From Cephalothrix simula (Eukaryota; Nemertea; Palaeonemertea; Archinemertea; Cephalotrichidae), in NCBI GenBank assembly GCA_035591015.1, contig JAXIUW010258056.1, positions 1 through 16,816 on the forward strand: 16,816 bases of DNA. Direction: 5' to 3'. Positions 9,057 to 16,816 of the stretch are shown piece by piece; the first letter of the stretch is position 1; every line of letters starts with the position of its first letter. Below the pieces are notes generated by a model. It ran no database searches, had not been told where the DNA came from, and saw nothing but the letters and a program-made list of their open reading frames with translations. The position numbers were made by a program, and so were the translations under genes.

Positions 9057-9450
9057 AAAACATTTCTGCCCCCGTCCTTAACCAATACATTTATGGAAAG
9101 GGCATGAAAAGTTAAACGCCATGGATGTGTTTATAAATTTCTTGTCCCACCTAGTGGGGAATGATGGGGCAAAATGTGCTAAAATATCGAAAATAGGTTA
9201 AGTCCTTTTTTGGGGTCGGATGTTAAGGGGATCGTTCCGGTTTGACTAAAACTAGGTACAATATCAAGCATAATATTGTAATTAGTTTTGGTCTAACCTC
9301 AACGATTCGGGGTGCCCCTTAACACTTTCAAATTTTTAGCAGACTTTGCTCCATCAATCCCCACGGTATGTAATTTTTTATGCCCTTTCCCAAAATGTAC
9401 AGGGTAAAGGGGTTCTGATGCCCCTTTTAGGGGCCAAATTTTTCCATTCA
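9057..9450. repeat. Palindromic dispersed repeat (two inverted half-copies)
   Basis: The left half (about 9064-9200) matches the complement of 13010-13150, for example 'catttatggaaagggcatgaaaagtt' against 'aactttttatgctctttccaaaaatg'. The right half (about 9360-9450) matches 13090-13175 directly (TTTATGCCCTTTCC, then GGGGTTCTGATGCCCCTTTTAGG). Near the centre, GGTTTGACTAAAACTA (9240-9255) is inverted against TAGTTTTGGTCTAACC (9283-9298). No frame or target duplication is evident. It looks like a nonautonomous foldback family. Confidence 0.55.
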
Positions 9451-9563
9451 TTTGTGTTGTGTATTTCCCTGGCCGCTGACCATCGTTTTTAGGTATTACT
9501 ATTACACTAAAAAACTGGCTAATCAGAATTAGGCTTAAACACTCATTAATAAACGATACTAAC

Positions 9564-9707
9564 CACAGATTCTTTGGAATGTGCAGGCTCCTTTTTCTCA
9601 TTCTTGTAACCTTTTATACCATCATGGACGGTTTCTTTGGACGGTTGTTCATTTGTATTACTGTTAAATTTTTCTGCCAGACTAGACCATGCTAGGCCAA
9701 TTTCATC
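9564..9707 (-). CDS. Internal coding exon, 48 codons, of the same gene
   Basis: On the minus strand an acceptor (ttttcattttaag) precedes GATGAAATTGGC, and a good donor (CTGTG|gttagt) follows. The 144-bp interval is open in only one frame; the other two meet stops within the first six codons. That frame is phase 0 at both ends, so it joins in register to the terminal exon's phase-0 acceptor at 5133. The peptide starts DEIGLAWSSLAEKFNS, which looks helical, and ends in a Lys/Glu-rich hydrophilic stretch (NEKKEPAHSKESV). This matches the style of the terminal exon and contrasts with surrounding repeat-like DNA. No transcript data were available, so the exon rests on splice sites, frame and composition. 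Confidence 0.7.
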
Positions 9708-10676
9708 CTTAAAATGAAAATAAAATTTGGTTAAACTAAAATTTGGAGAAATTTACTTATAAAAGGACTAAGTGACTGCCGGGGCGTGGTAACCGCTCTA
9801 AAAATTTTGTGTAGGCAAGGCAACACGAAAGAAGCCAGTATGATTTTCATACATTTAAGGAATTAATTATCTGATCTTTTTGACCAACCAGATGACCTAT
9901 TGTAGAAGATCGAGCACTTGTAGATTGTATACCGAGCACTTTTTGGGGTAAGTGGTCCACGGGTTAAATTGACCCCCACCCAACAAGGTTTTTATTCCCT
10001 CTTCAAATATACATATTAGGTTTAAGGCTACAGGAGGATAGCGCCCCATCAAATTGTGTTCGCAAATTTTTAGGCTTAATAGAAACTGATAGCAATCAAA
10101 TCACCGTACATGATGATCTGAAATTCTGTTTGAATTTCTGCAACGAACCAAAAAAAGAATTCATTACCATTCTAGCCCCCTCCGGCATGGAAATCCCTTG
10201 GCCCCCACCGATTTCCTTCATATATTGATTAGTGCATTAGGAAAATATAAAGCTTGTATTGGAAAATGATGAGTTTTCATTGGGTTTTATCAGCAAATAA
10301 ATTGCAGTTCTGATCACTCTTGATGAAATTTAAGAAAAATACTTTAAAAAATGTTGTGGAAAATTCCAAAAACTGATAATCGGTTTTTGAAAATTTCATG
10401 TAAAAACGTTTTCATTACTGAACTGTTATTACTTACAAGTCTTTAACACTTCACCATTTTGTCAAATTCTAATCATATTTTTATATACATGTATATCAGA
10501 ATAAATTCCATTGAGGAAGGGGGTTTTTCTTATCTAATATATTTGTGTATTTTGTCTGCCTGACGTTCTTTCCATGCTTGCAGGAGGTTAAAAAGGCGTG
10601 GTTATATGTTCCAGCTCCTGGAATTTTGGGGGCAAAAGTGGTCTAAAATTGGAGTACATTTACTATGAATTAGCAG

Positions 10677-10806
10677 CCCCTAACCCATTTTTGGAAAGGG
10701 AATGAACATCTAAGTCAAATGGTGGTAGTTTCATTTTTACTACCACCACTAGGAGCAAATGACCCCAATTTTACATGCTCTTTCCAAAAATATATGGGAT
10801 TAGGGG
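10677..10806. repeat. Foldback repeat with a perfect central hairpin
   Basis: The outer arms are inverted copies. CCCCTAACCCATTTTTGGAA at 10677 matches the complement of the stretch ending in ATGGGATTAGGGG at 10806, with small gaps. Inside, TGGTGGTAGT (10720-10729) and ACTACCACCA (10739-10748) form a perfect 10-bp stem with a 9-nt loop. The sequence is noncoding and lies in an intron. It shares the 'CTTTCCAAAAAT...TAGGGG' theme with the repeats at 9057-9450 and 13010-13200. Confidence 0.6.
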
Positions 10807-10898
10807 ACTCACCATTCACCTGTTTCGCCCGTAGCAACCTTTCTCCATTCAGGGCATACAGGGTAACTGATTTTTAGTAGGTCAAACTAATGAAAATA

Positions 10899-11110
10899 GC
10901 GGTCGGAATAACTTAATTGGTAAAAGACTTGGCCCACAATCGGAAGGTCGCGGGCTCGAGCTTCACCACTGACACAAGATTCCGGTCCCAGTGTCCTCTA
11001 ACTGGGATAACAAAGGCCTGTAGGATCCTGTAGGGTGTACGTGCCAGTGATTAAACGCTGGTGGCCCAGGTTGATTCCACGTTCGGAGATCTCACACCTA
11101 AATTAATTAA
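10899..11110 (+). mobile_element. tRNA-derived SINE
   Basis: The head resembles a tRNA gene. It has an A-box-like TAACTTAATTGG at 10909-10920 followed by TAAAAG, and a B-box-like GGCTCGA at 10953-10959 preceded by GGTCGCG, with tRNA-like spacing (about 32 bp between boxes). The cloverleaf is degenerate, and no trustworthy anticodon stem is visible, so it is not a functional tRNA. A GC-richer unrelated body follows to about 11090, including a second B-box-like GGTTGATTCCA near 11069, and then an AT tail (AATTAATTAATAA). Plus orientation, opposite to the host gene and inside its intron. Target duplications were not found, and the 3' border is approximate. Confidence 0.7.
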
Positions 11111-11139
11111 TAATTTTTTGGTTTTCGGCTATTTCTTTT

Positions 11140-11262
11140 GGACATTTTTAACCACCACCCTCCACCAGGTGGTGGTAGGGACATAAAACTACAATGTACT
11201 ACTATTTAACCTCATTTAGTATGACCTTTCCAATGATATATAGGTTATGAGGGTTCCTATAC
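11140..11262 (-). repeat. Dispersed repeat, copy 2 (CCACCTGGTGGAG family), inverted
   Basis: Read on the minus strand it gives GTATAGGAACCCTCATAAC, then TTGTAGTTTTATGTCCCTAC, then CCACCACCTGGTGGAGGGTG. This is the same order as copy 1 at 6668-6815, 4.5 kb away in opposite orientation. Confidence 0.5.
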
Positions 11263-11343
11263 AAATACAAATGAAACACCGACGGCGGTGCCGGAATAGC
11301 TAACATCAAAATTCAATTTTTTCATCCATTGGTGTACTTGTAC

Positions 11344-11403
11344 CTGTGCTCTTCGTAAATAATTTTCGATTTCGGCATAGTCTTCCTCCAAGGAAGTTGA
11401 CAT
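11344..11403 (-). CDS. First coding exon with the start codon, 20 codons
   Basis: On the minus strand an acceptor with a clear pyrimidine run (gttatttttcag) ends at 11440. The exon begins at 11439 with 36 nt that contain TAG and two TGA codons in frame with the ATG at 11401-11403, so translation cannot enter from upstream in this frame. The coding part reads MSTSLEEDYAEIENYLRRAQ and ends CAG|gtacaag, a usable donor in phase 0. It therefore joins in frame to the exon at 9564-9707. The short peptide is predicted helical and carries a YAEI motif like those in the terminal exon, which supports a common gene. A second frame is open across the whole exon but would hit a stop at once in the next exon. 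Confidence 0.65.
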
Positions 11404-11439
11404 AATGTCACATCATCTTCAAGTTGGGGATTTCTACAT
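11404..11439 (-). other. 5' UTR part of the start-codon exon
   Basis: These 36 nt lie between the acceptor AG and the ATG. They hold three stops in frame with the start codon. Because an acceptor precedes them, at least one further 5' exon must lie upstream (coordinates above 11440); it was not identified. Confidence 0.55.
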
Positions 11440-11731
11440 CTGAAAAATAACATAAAAATCAAAACATATAAATCAAAATTTTCAAAAAGCATCCCCCCCA
11501 ATTATCTTAACATTCATAACCATGGAACGATTTTGGATGGAGAGCTGCGTCACCCCCTCGGGCCGCCTATTCATGACCTGAAAATATTTTTTCCTCAATT
11601 TATTTATTTTTTTCAATAATTTTTTAAATTTAACTCAGTTTTTTGACACAAATTAATATTTTAAAAACAAGTAAGTGTAGGACGTATTTTCGGCTTCATA
11701 GTGGATTGGATTCCATTACTGTGACGAATGA

Positions 11732-11816
11732 CAGCCCGGCGTCGCCAGCGCTTTCACATTTTAAGGGGCTCCTCTAACAATATCAGCACCAGCGCGTCGA
11801 CAGAGGCGCCGGGCTG
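11732..11816. repeat. GC-rich inverted repeat
   Basis: CAGCCCGGCG at 11732-11741 is perfectly inverted at 11807-11816 (CGCCGGGCTG), with a 65-bp spacer that itself carries GTCGCCAGCGCT against AGCGCGTCGAC-type partial pairing. It is markedly GC- and CpG-richer than surrounding DNA, about 300 bp upstream of the start-codon exon. It could be a promoter-proximal CpG patch or the ends of a small element. Confidence 0.5.
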
Positions 11817-11936
11817 ATTGACTCTCGTAAACTAGAGTAAGATTCCATATAAATTGTTAACGTTTTTTTTTTCAAAAAAGAGTCAACCTACAGTTGGGTA
11901 GGAGGAGTAAGGAGTCTAAGTAGGGGAAAACTGAGG

Positions 11937-12094
11937 GTTTCACCGCACTTTCTATTATTGGCGGGAAAACGATGGGGAGCAGGACGGTGCATGCGCAGAA
12001 TCAAATACATGTATTATCATGCTGACGTCATAAGCTTATGTTTCACCCCACTACCCCATCGTTTTCCCGCCAAAAATAGAAAATGCGCTGAAAC
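11937..12094. repeat. 41-bp near-perfect inverted repeat with 76-bp spacer
   Basis: Arms 11937-11977 and 12054-12094 differ at 3 of 41 positions. Both include the 20-nt core TTGGCGGGAAAACGATGGGG. The spacer holds a perfect TGACGTCA at 12023-12030, TGCATGCGCA at 11988-11997 and a TACATGTA. No flanking target duplication was found. It could be a solo foldback element or a symmetrical regulatory region. Confidence 0.75.
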
Positions 12095-12205
12095 AAATTC
12101 CACCTGACGCTTGGATGAAAAAATATATGACAGCCCATGCACAGCATCAAAGCCATTGATAATGCCTTTAAACAAAAATATTTCATACGAATAGGCCGCC
12201 ATTTT
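11937..12205 (-). promoter_or_regulatory. Candidate promoter region of the minus-strand gene
   Basis: Within 270 bp upstream of the start-codon exon lie two opposed E2F-like sites (TTGGCGGGAAAA at 11958-11969 and its complement at 12062-12073), a perfect CRE palindrome (12023-12030), an NRF1-like TGCATGCGCA (11988-11997) and a minus-strand YY1-like AAAATGGCGGC (12195-12205). YY1 sites of this kind often sit just downstream of transcription starts in the sense direction, which would fit minus-strand transcription. A 5' noncoding exon is required by the acceptor at 11440. No donor could be chosen with confidence, so the role is inferred. Confidence 0.3.
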
Positions 12206-13009
12206 AGTTCCGTTTTCGAGCCCGTTTTTATTGCCAGTAAATTCAAGGGTATTTTTTGGCTTGCGGGGTGCATCTGGGTTTTGGATTTTTCTCAAAACGA
12301 TGAAGAAGGGCACGCATACATTTTTAGCTAAAATCACTCTTTTGAATGGTGTATGACAAAATTCTAACTTAACCTTTCGGGTCGAAAAGAGGCCTCAAGT
12401 GAGATAGGAAACGTATAACTGTTTAAATCCTGACTAAATACCCAGACTATGGGTCACTGGGGTGTTCGTGTGGGGAGGATCCTCTTTGGTAGTTTTATTT
12501 CAATGCCAATTAATCTGTACTATTGTTAAATATTTTTTCTGATAAAATATTACACAACTGTGCATCACTATTCTTTATATATTCTTTTTTCAACCCCATT
12601 ATAGCATATGTGGAATTGGAGCATAGAATACCCAAATCAACAGAGGTCGTTCATTATTTTAGCCCGATGATAAATAATTTTGTACCATAAGCGATGATGA
12701 TGAATGTTATACATTATGCAGTCGATCATTAGAACAGTCGTTAAACCAAAACAATACCACGCATTTAGGAAAAGCTCGGGGAAAAAGCAAAACTTGACGA
12801 AAGAAATTGGAAAATATCAAATTTAGAAAAAAAAACGTACACATATGGGGTGGGGGTGGAGTGGTTTTTGGGTCAAATTACGATAGATGCAAAATTGTCA
12901 TCTCTGGATCAATTTATGGGCTCATATGACCTTTGACCGACCCCACGGGTCACCTAATTACCAGGTACCCACGCTTTTGCGTCATTTAGTATGCTTGGTA
13001 TGCCAAACA
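12206..13009. other. No recognised feature
   Basis: AT-rich noncoding DNA. Short frames on both strands near 12.0-12.3 kb lack recognisable domains. No RNA gene or clear element is seen. Confidence 0.5.
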
Positions 13010-13200
13010 GCTAGTTTTGGTCTAACCCGAGCCTATTTTCGAATTTTTTGTGCCACCACTCCTCACCAGATGGGGCGAAAAATTTAAAAACCTCCCATGG
13101 TGTATAACTTTTTATGCTCTTTCCAAAAATGCATAGGCTTAAGGGGTTCGGATGCCCCTTCTAGGAGACCTCGACGGCGGGGCGAAAATTTACATTTTAC
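13010..13200 (+). repeat. Further copy of the 9.1-9.4 kb dispersed repeat
   Basis: It contains TAGTTTTGGTCTAACC, a CCACCACTCCTCACCAGATGG segment, CTTTTTATGCTCTTTCC and GGGGTTCGGATGCCCCTTCTAGG in the order expected from the copies at 9057-9450. It is diverged and noncoding. Borders are approximate. Confidence 0.5.
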
Positions 13201-14431
13201 TGTGCTTCATCCAATTTGTGTAGTGTTTGAGAATTTCATGTCCCTAAATCTTTGCGGGGTGCCGGAAAACTTCCCCGTTAATCAATAATCACTGTCGTTC
13301 ATGGGAGAAGTACGTGTAGAAAGTCTACCATCCAAATTGTTTGTGATTGATCACTAAACAAAAGAAGATTTTTTCCTGAAGGTATTTTTCCAAAAAACTA
13401 ATTCAGTTATCGTAAGTGCCTCTCTTCATTACGTGTTCGAGTTCGTTCAAAAATGTGATAATATCAAGAATCTTGTCAACTCCTTTTAACAGACAAGAAG
13501 AAATTCATTAATTGAATCCTAAACAGAGCCCTAAGGTCACACTTCACTTCTGTAAACTCAGTTAGTGATTCCATTCCATAAAATGGCGTTGGAAGGTCAT
13601 GTTCTCCCAATAATTTTGAATTCGCGTCACTGTGCATGGGTTTACGATAGAAATCCTGGGGGCTATTTCAGAACAGAAGAGTAGTGTAGCGGATAAGTTG
13701 GCGGCTTCCAGGTTTAGCCAGGAGAAGGCGTATGTCACTGATAATCCCATAATTAAAACTTAAACTTGAACTCAAACTCTCCATAGTCTCTTAAGACCTT
13801 AATAAAAATATATAGTTTATATTTTATGGGTGTCCAGTACCATCTAATTGTTTTGTATTTTAAAAATATAATATGATAAGCATCGAGAAACCAGGAAGAT
13901 CTTCTCCAGGAATTTACCAAGGTCTATCTAGTTATCACGAATGTTTATTCATGTATTTAGCCTTGGTCGAAACGTTTTTTGGACAATCAAACTCATTTTT
14001 GATGAAAGTAATACGGCAAAAGATATCATTCAATATTATTGTAATGTGTTATTTTTTCTGATGATAAACCAAAAATCCTTTGGTATTATAGTATCGGGGT
14101 ACGATAATGGCATTTTTTATTGCGATAAAGATACAAAGTTTTTTTTCTTTTTAATCAATAACTGCCGGGAATGGTCTAAAAGCAACATTGATGCTGAATT
14201 TATCAGATAATGATATCACAGTCGGTTATCACAACATAAATTGATTGAGAATCAATGAAATCAATTCGTCCAACAGATTTAACGTACCCAAACTTGACCG
14301 AAAATATAAGAAAAGGGTTCTCCATCAGCCATTTTTGAATTTTTTAGTTGACTATAGTTTATTCTATCGGGCGTCGTCTTGGTGAAATGCTTTTGAAGAC
14401 TTTATAATCCATTCCTACTCAATCTGAAAGC
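13201..14431. other. No recognised gene
   Basis: Overlapping short plus-strand frames at 13873-14213 give low-complexity, Phe/Ile-rich peptides in two frames at once, which argues against coding. A weak tRNA-like string near 13680-13715 is not convincing. Confidence 0.5.
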
Positions 14432-14515
14432 AGAAGCCGGTGGTTAGTATCCCTAAAGTCTTTATACAATTATCTTAATAAGGGGACGCTAAAGACCAGG
14501 TACACTGAATGCATT
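14432..14515 (+). repeat. Short dispersed repeat, copy 2
   Basis: Same orientation as 5988-6080. The shared blocks are AAGCCGGTGG, CTAAAGTC, GGGACGCTAAAGACCAGGTA and CACTGAATG. Noncoding. Confidence 0.4.
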
Positions 14516-15679
14516 CACACCGCGATTTAATCAGTTTGGAACATGTAGAACATAAATGTATGCTATTTCAAAACTAATGCACTTTTGTTTAAAGAATGAT
14601 ACCAAAAAAATCCTTATCCGTTCACAATTGGAGAGTGCTTGTTTTTGTTAGTGTTTACCGCCATATTAGGCGCCATTTTTTGAAAATCTCATGTGATGAA
14701 AACTGAAAGTTAAACCGCCAATGTCAGCGAACATTGAGCTTGTATTTTTTTTTTAAAAACTCACTAGCATTTTAGAAACACGAATGAATAAAGACACCAA
14801 TCTTTTTTTTAAAAATTGCATAACTTTGGTACAAGTAGTAGTACAGCATACCTTGCTATAGGTTAAAGGTTAAAAGATCAGTCTAGTCTCAAAAGGAGCG
14901 CTCTCGATGACATGTATGCCAAACATTATGGTTATCGGTTGCGCGTAAGAACATTCTGTTATTATTTTGAGCCAAAATTGTTAATAAAAATCTTCAATAC
15001 ATTTTGAGCTGAGCCAATTAACTAACACAAAGGACCTTAAACGAAAAAACCCTCAACACTCAATACTCAATAGTCACACAAAAAAACAAGAAATCGCTCA
15101 TCTTCTTAGCTGCTTGGCAAAAAACCATTATCTGACCAAGCCACTGTCAATTTTGACAATGATAAACCCCAATGGGAAACCATTAAATGCGGACGGTGCC
15201 AAAAATAGGGGGATTACCATTAAGAAACTGAGCTTAACACAAAAGATAGATTACATTGGTGTCACTCTGTTCTTTTGAATTAACTCGAAAAATTGGGTAC
15301 AGTAAGTTGGATATAAGATTATATTCCTCACTTTGTTGAAAAAAAAGCTGGAATCGTTAGTAGCGCACCAAAGATCGATAATCGAACAATTAAAATGAAT
15401 GAGCAGTTTAAAAGGTTAGTGACATATGATAAGAAAACTGCAGTCAACTTAAAAATGGCATGGTTATAGATCGTCAAAGAAGGATATTCGTGTTTTCCTT
15501 AAGTAACCTGGAAGAAATCGAATAGTTGGAATACAGGGAGAAGCCATTAACTAATTTAGCAATGAACATTGTTGCATTTTCGTAGGAACCTCGACTCTGC
15601 TCGAATGATAAAAATAATTATACTACATGTACATGTACTATAAAAAAAGGAAACAGTTGAAAGTTTTATAAAACCATGA
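14516..15679. other. No recognised feature
   Basis: AT-rich DNA with poly-T and poly-A runs and a TACATGTACATGTA palindrome near 15624-15637. No gene, RNA or defined repeat border was seen. Confidence 0.5.
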
Positions 15680-16816
15680 GTCAGAAAAATACGCCAGTGG
15701 CTTGTAGCTTACTTGGTGTTACGAATTATACATTTATGTCTATACATTTTAAGAATTCTACGTTAGTTAACTTCGTCTATTTTTGTCATAAACTTTCCAA
15801 TGAATATATTTTGCCTACCGATGACCAACTTGAAAATTCACCATAAATGATCCATAATACTATAGCCCATTTCCACCTTTGATGACCTCTATATAGCGAC
15901 CTCTAGTGTCCAAAATATGGGTCACAGAAAAAAGACCATCTTCGTTTTCTTATTTTATACGCTTTGGAATGAATACATGATACCTACCTGGGACCACTGA
16001 AAATTCAGCCTAATACTAAAATGGCCCCCGATATTGACCTTTAAATAATCTCTAGCGGCGAAAATATGAACTTCAGTGAAGAACGGCTTTCGAGTGATTT
16101 GTCTTTTCATAACCTATTACATGTACTTAAAAATGGCCCAAAAAGGGGTTTTTTCGCCCCTGGCGGAGGCTATCCCTGATACACTTATGCCGGTCACAAG
16201 CAGATAGACAAGTCACGATAATACTAAAATAGTAAATTTCGACCTTTGATGACCTCTAGCGGCTAAATATGGCCCATTTTGATCTTTAATGACCTCTCGC
16301 GGCGAAAATATTAAGTTTAGAGAAAAACGGTTTTGGAATGGATGATATTTTATTATCTTTTCACAAAAAAATACGCCAATGGCGTGTACATGTAGCTCAC
16401 TTGGTGTTATGAACTATAAACTTTGGACTATATTTATAGCTTAAGAGTTAAGCTTTGAAAAATACTGGGAGAAGATGCTGATAAATGACAATTTTACTTA
16501 TAATGTATAAAAATACGCCAATAGCGTGAAGTTCACTTGACAAATTGCCTAAGGATTATTCTTAAAAAATATCCAATTCGAATTTAAATGAACCCTGAAC
16601 TGATAAGTGACTGACTCTAGCGGCGGCTAAAATATGGGTCACAGAAAAAAGTCCTTATTCAACTTCGTCTTCTTTTTTCATAAGCTTTCGAATGAATACA
16701 TGTTTTACCTACCTACGACCAACTTGAAAATTCGACCTGATACTAATTTTGAAGAATAAAACACATTTTGACCCCTAGCGGCGAAGATATGAACTTTAGA
16801 GAAAAATAAATTTTCC
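15680..16816 (+). repeat. Irregular array of a diverged repeat, runs off the window
   Basis: Three recurring modules are mixed here. AAATACGCCARTGGCGTGTAGCTCACTTGG-like sequence occurs at about 15688, 16371 and 16513. TTTCATAAGCTTTCGAATGAATACAT followed by TACCTACCTACGACCAACTTGAAAATTC occurs at about 15785, 15955 and 16678. GACCTCTAGCGGCGAAAATATG occurs at about 15883, 16048, 16251, 16290, 16613 and 16771. GGGTCACAGAAAAAAG occurs at 15919 and 16637. Spacing is irregular, so this is a broken-up or nested repeat rather than a clean satellite. No coding frame. Confidence 0.6.

Larger units (their letters stand above)
5134..9563 (-). other. Large phase-0 intron, repeat-rich
   Basis: Bounded by the donor gttagt (complement of 9558-9563) and the acceptor gtttttcag (complement of 5134-5142). 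No convincing additional exon was found except the weak candidate at 8881-8955. The contents are a MITE at 5675-5989, diverged repeats, a TATCGATAACGA cluster at 6938-7370, an orphan open stretch at 7944-8273, and a palindromic repeat at 9057-9450. The interval 5143-5674 shows nothing recognisable. Confidence 0.6.
9708..11343 (-). other. Phase-0 intron with foldback and SINE insertions
   Basis: Runs from the donor gtacaag (complement of 11337-11343) to the acceptor ttttaag (complement of 9708-9714). It contains a foldback sequence at 10677-10806, a tRNA-derived SINE at about 10899-11110 on the plus strand, and part of an inverted dispersed repeat at 11140-11262. I see nothing recognisable in 9715-10600. 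Confidence 0.5.

Noticed and set aside
9299-9601. Minus-strand 100-aa frame
   Set aside because: It overlaps the 48-codon exon in a different frame and runs into the palindromic repeat, so it is a by-product.
10812-10858. Possible extra exon (acceptor aaaaatcag, donor ACAG|gtgaat) on the minus strand
   Set aside because: It is 47 bp, is open only in a phase that does not fit the phase-0 neighbours, and has a poor pyrimidine tract.
12017-12202. Minus-strand frame starting at the YY1-like AAAATGGCGGCC (61 aa)
   Set aside because: It runs through the inverted-repeat arm, has no recognisable domain, and cannot be spliced in frame to the start-codon exon. It may be an upstream frame in a 5' exon at most.
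13678-13715. tRNA-like string (TAGTGTAGCGGATAAG...)
   Set aside because: Only a vague A-box resemblance; there is no B box at the right distance and no cloverleaf.
13873-14213. Two overlapping plus-strand frames of 62 and 89 aa
   Set aside because: Both are Phe/Ile-rich in AT-rich DNA and overlap in different frames, with no domain, splice sites or promoter.
15616-15640. TACATGTACATGTA palindrome as a regulatory site
   Set aside because: TACATGTA words recur across the window and are probably a genome-wide compositional habit.

Overview
The window looks like animal nuclear DNA, most likely from an invertebrate. It is AT-rich with low coding density. It carries spliced exons with GT-AG borders, a tRNA-derived SINE, a MITE with terminal inverted repeats, several old dispersed repeats, and many TACATGTA palindromes of a kind often seen in bivalve and other lophotrochozoan genomes. 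The taxon is an inference from sequence style; no marker gene is present. There is no sign of prokaryotic operons, CRISPR, rRNA or a complete tRNA.

One gene dominates, on the minus strand. Its huge terminal exon (301-5133) encodes 1,610 residues of mostly disordered, charged, Ser-rich protein. The long frame does not begin with ATG. The codon at 5068-5070 is TTG, and the frame runs upstream without a stop to a strong splice acceptor at 5134-5136. Reading further upstream gave two short exons that fit in frame: 9564-9707 (48 codons) and 11344-11439 (start codon at 11401-11403, 20 codons). All coding junctions are phase 0, giving a predicted protein of about 1,678 aa. A third possible in-frame exon, Trp-rich, lies at 8881-8955. 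I do not recognise the protein. Its repeated motifs (YAEI/YAEL/YATL tyrosines, RxRx(S/T)AP-type basic sites, RISxES repeats, a Lys/Glu helix) suggest an intracellular phosphorylated scaffold or adaptor, but that is inference.

Layout: 1-300 is 3' UTR and downstream DNA with a minus-strand AATAAA. 5134-9563 is an intron holding a MITE with a 5-bp target duplication (5675-5989), dispersed repeats, a cluster of TATCGATAACGA motifs (6938-7370), an orphan open stretch (7944-8273) and the possible cassette exon. 9708-11343 is an intron holding a foldback sequence and the SINE. 11440-16816 lies upstream of the start codon. It has GC-richer inverted repeats at 11.73-12.09 kb with E2F-, CRE-, NRF1- and YY1-like sites, the best promoter candidate in the window, followed by repeat-derived DNA. 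The last 1.1 kb is an irregular array of a diverged repeat built around CTCTAGCGGCGAAAATATG.
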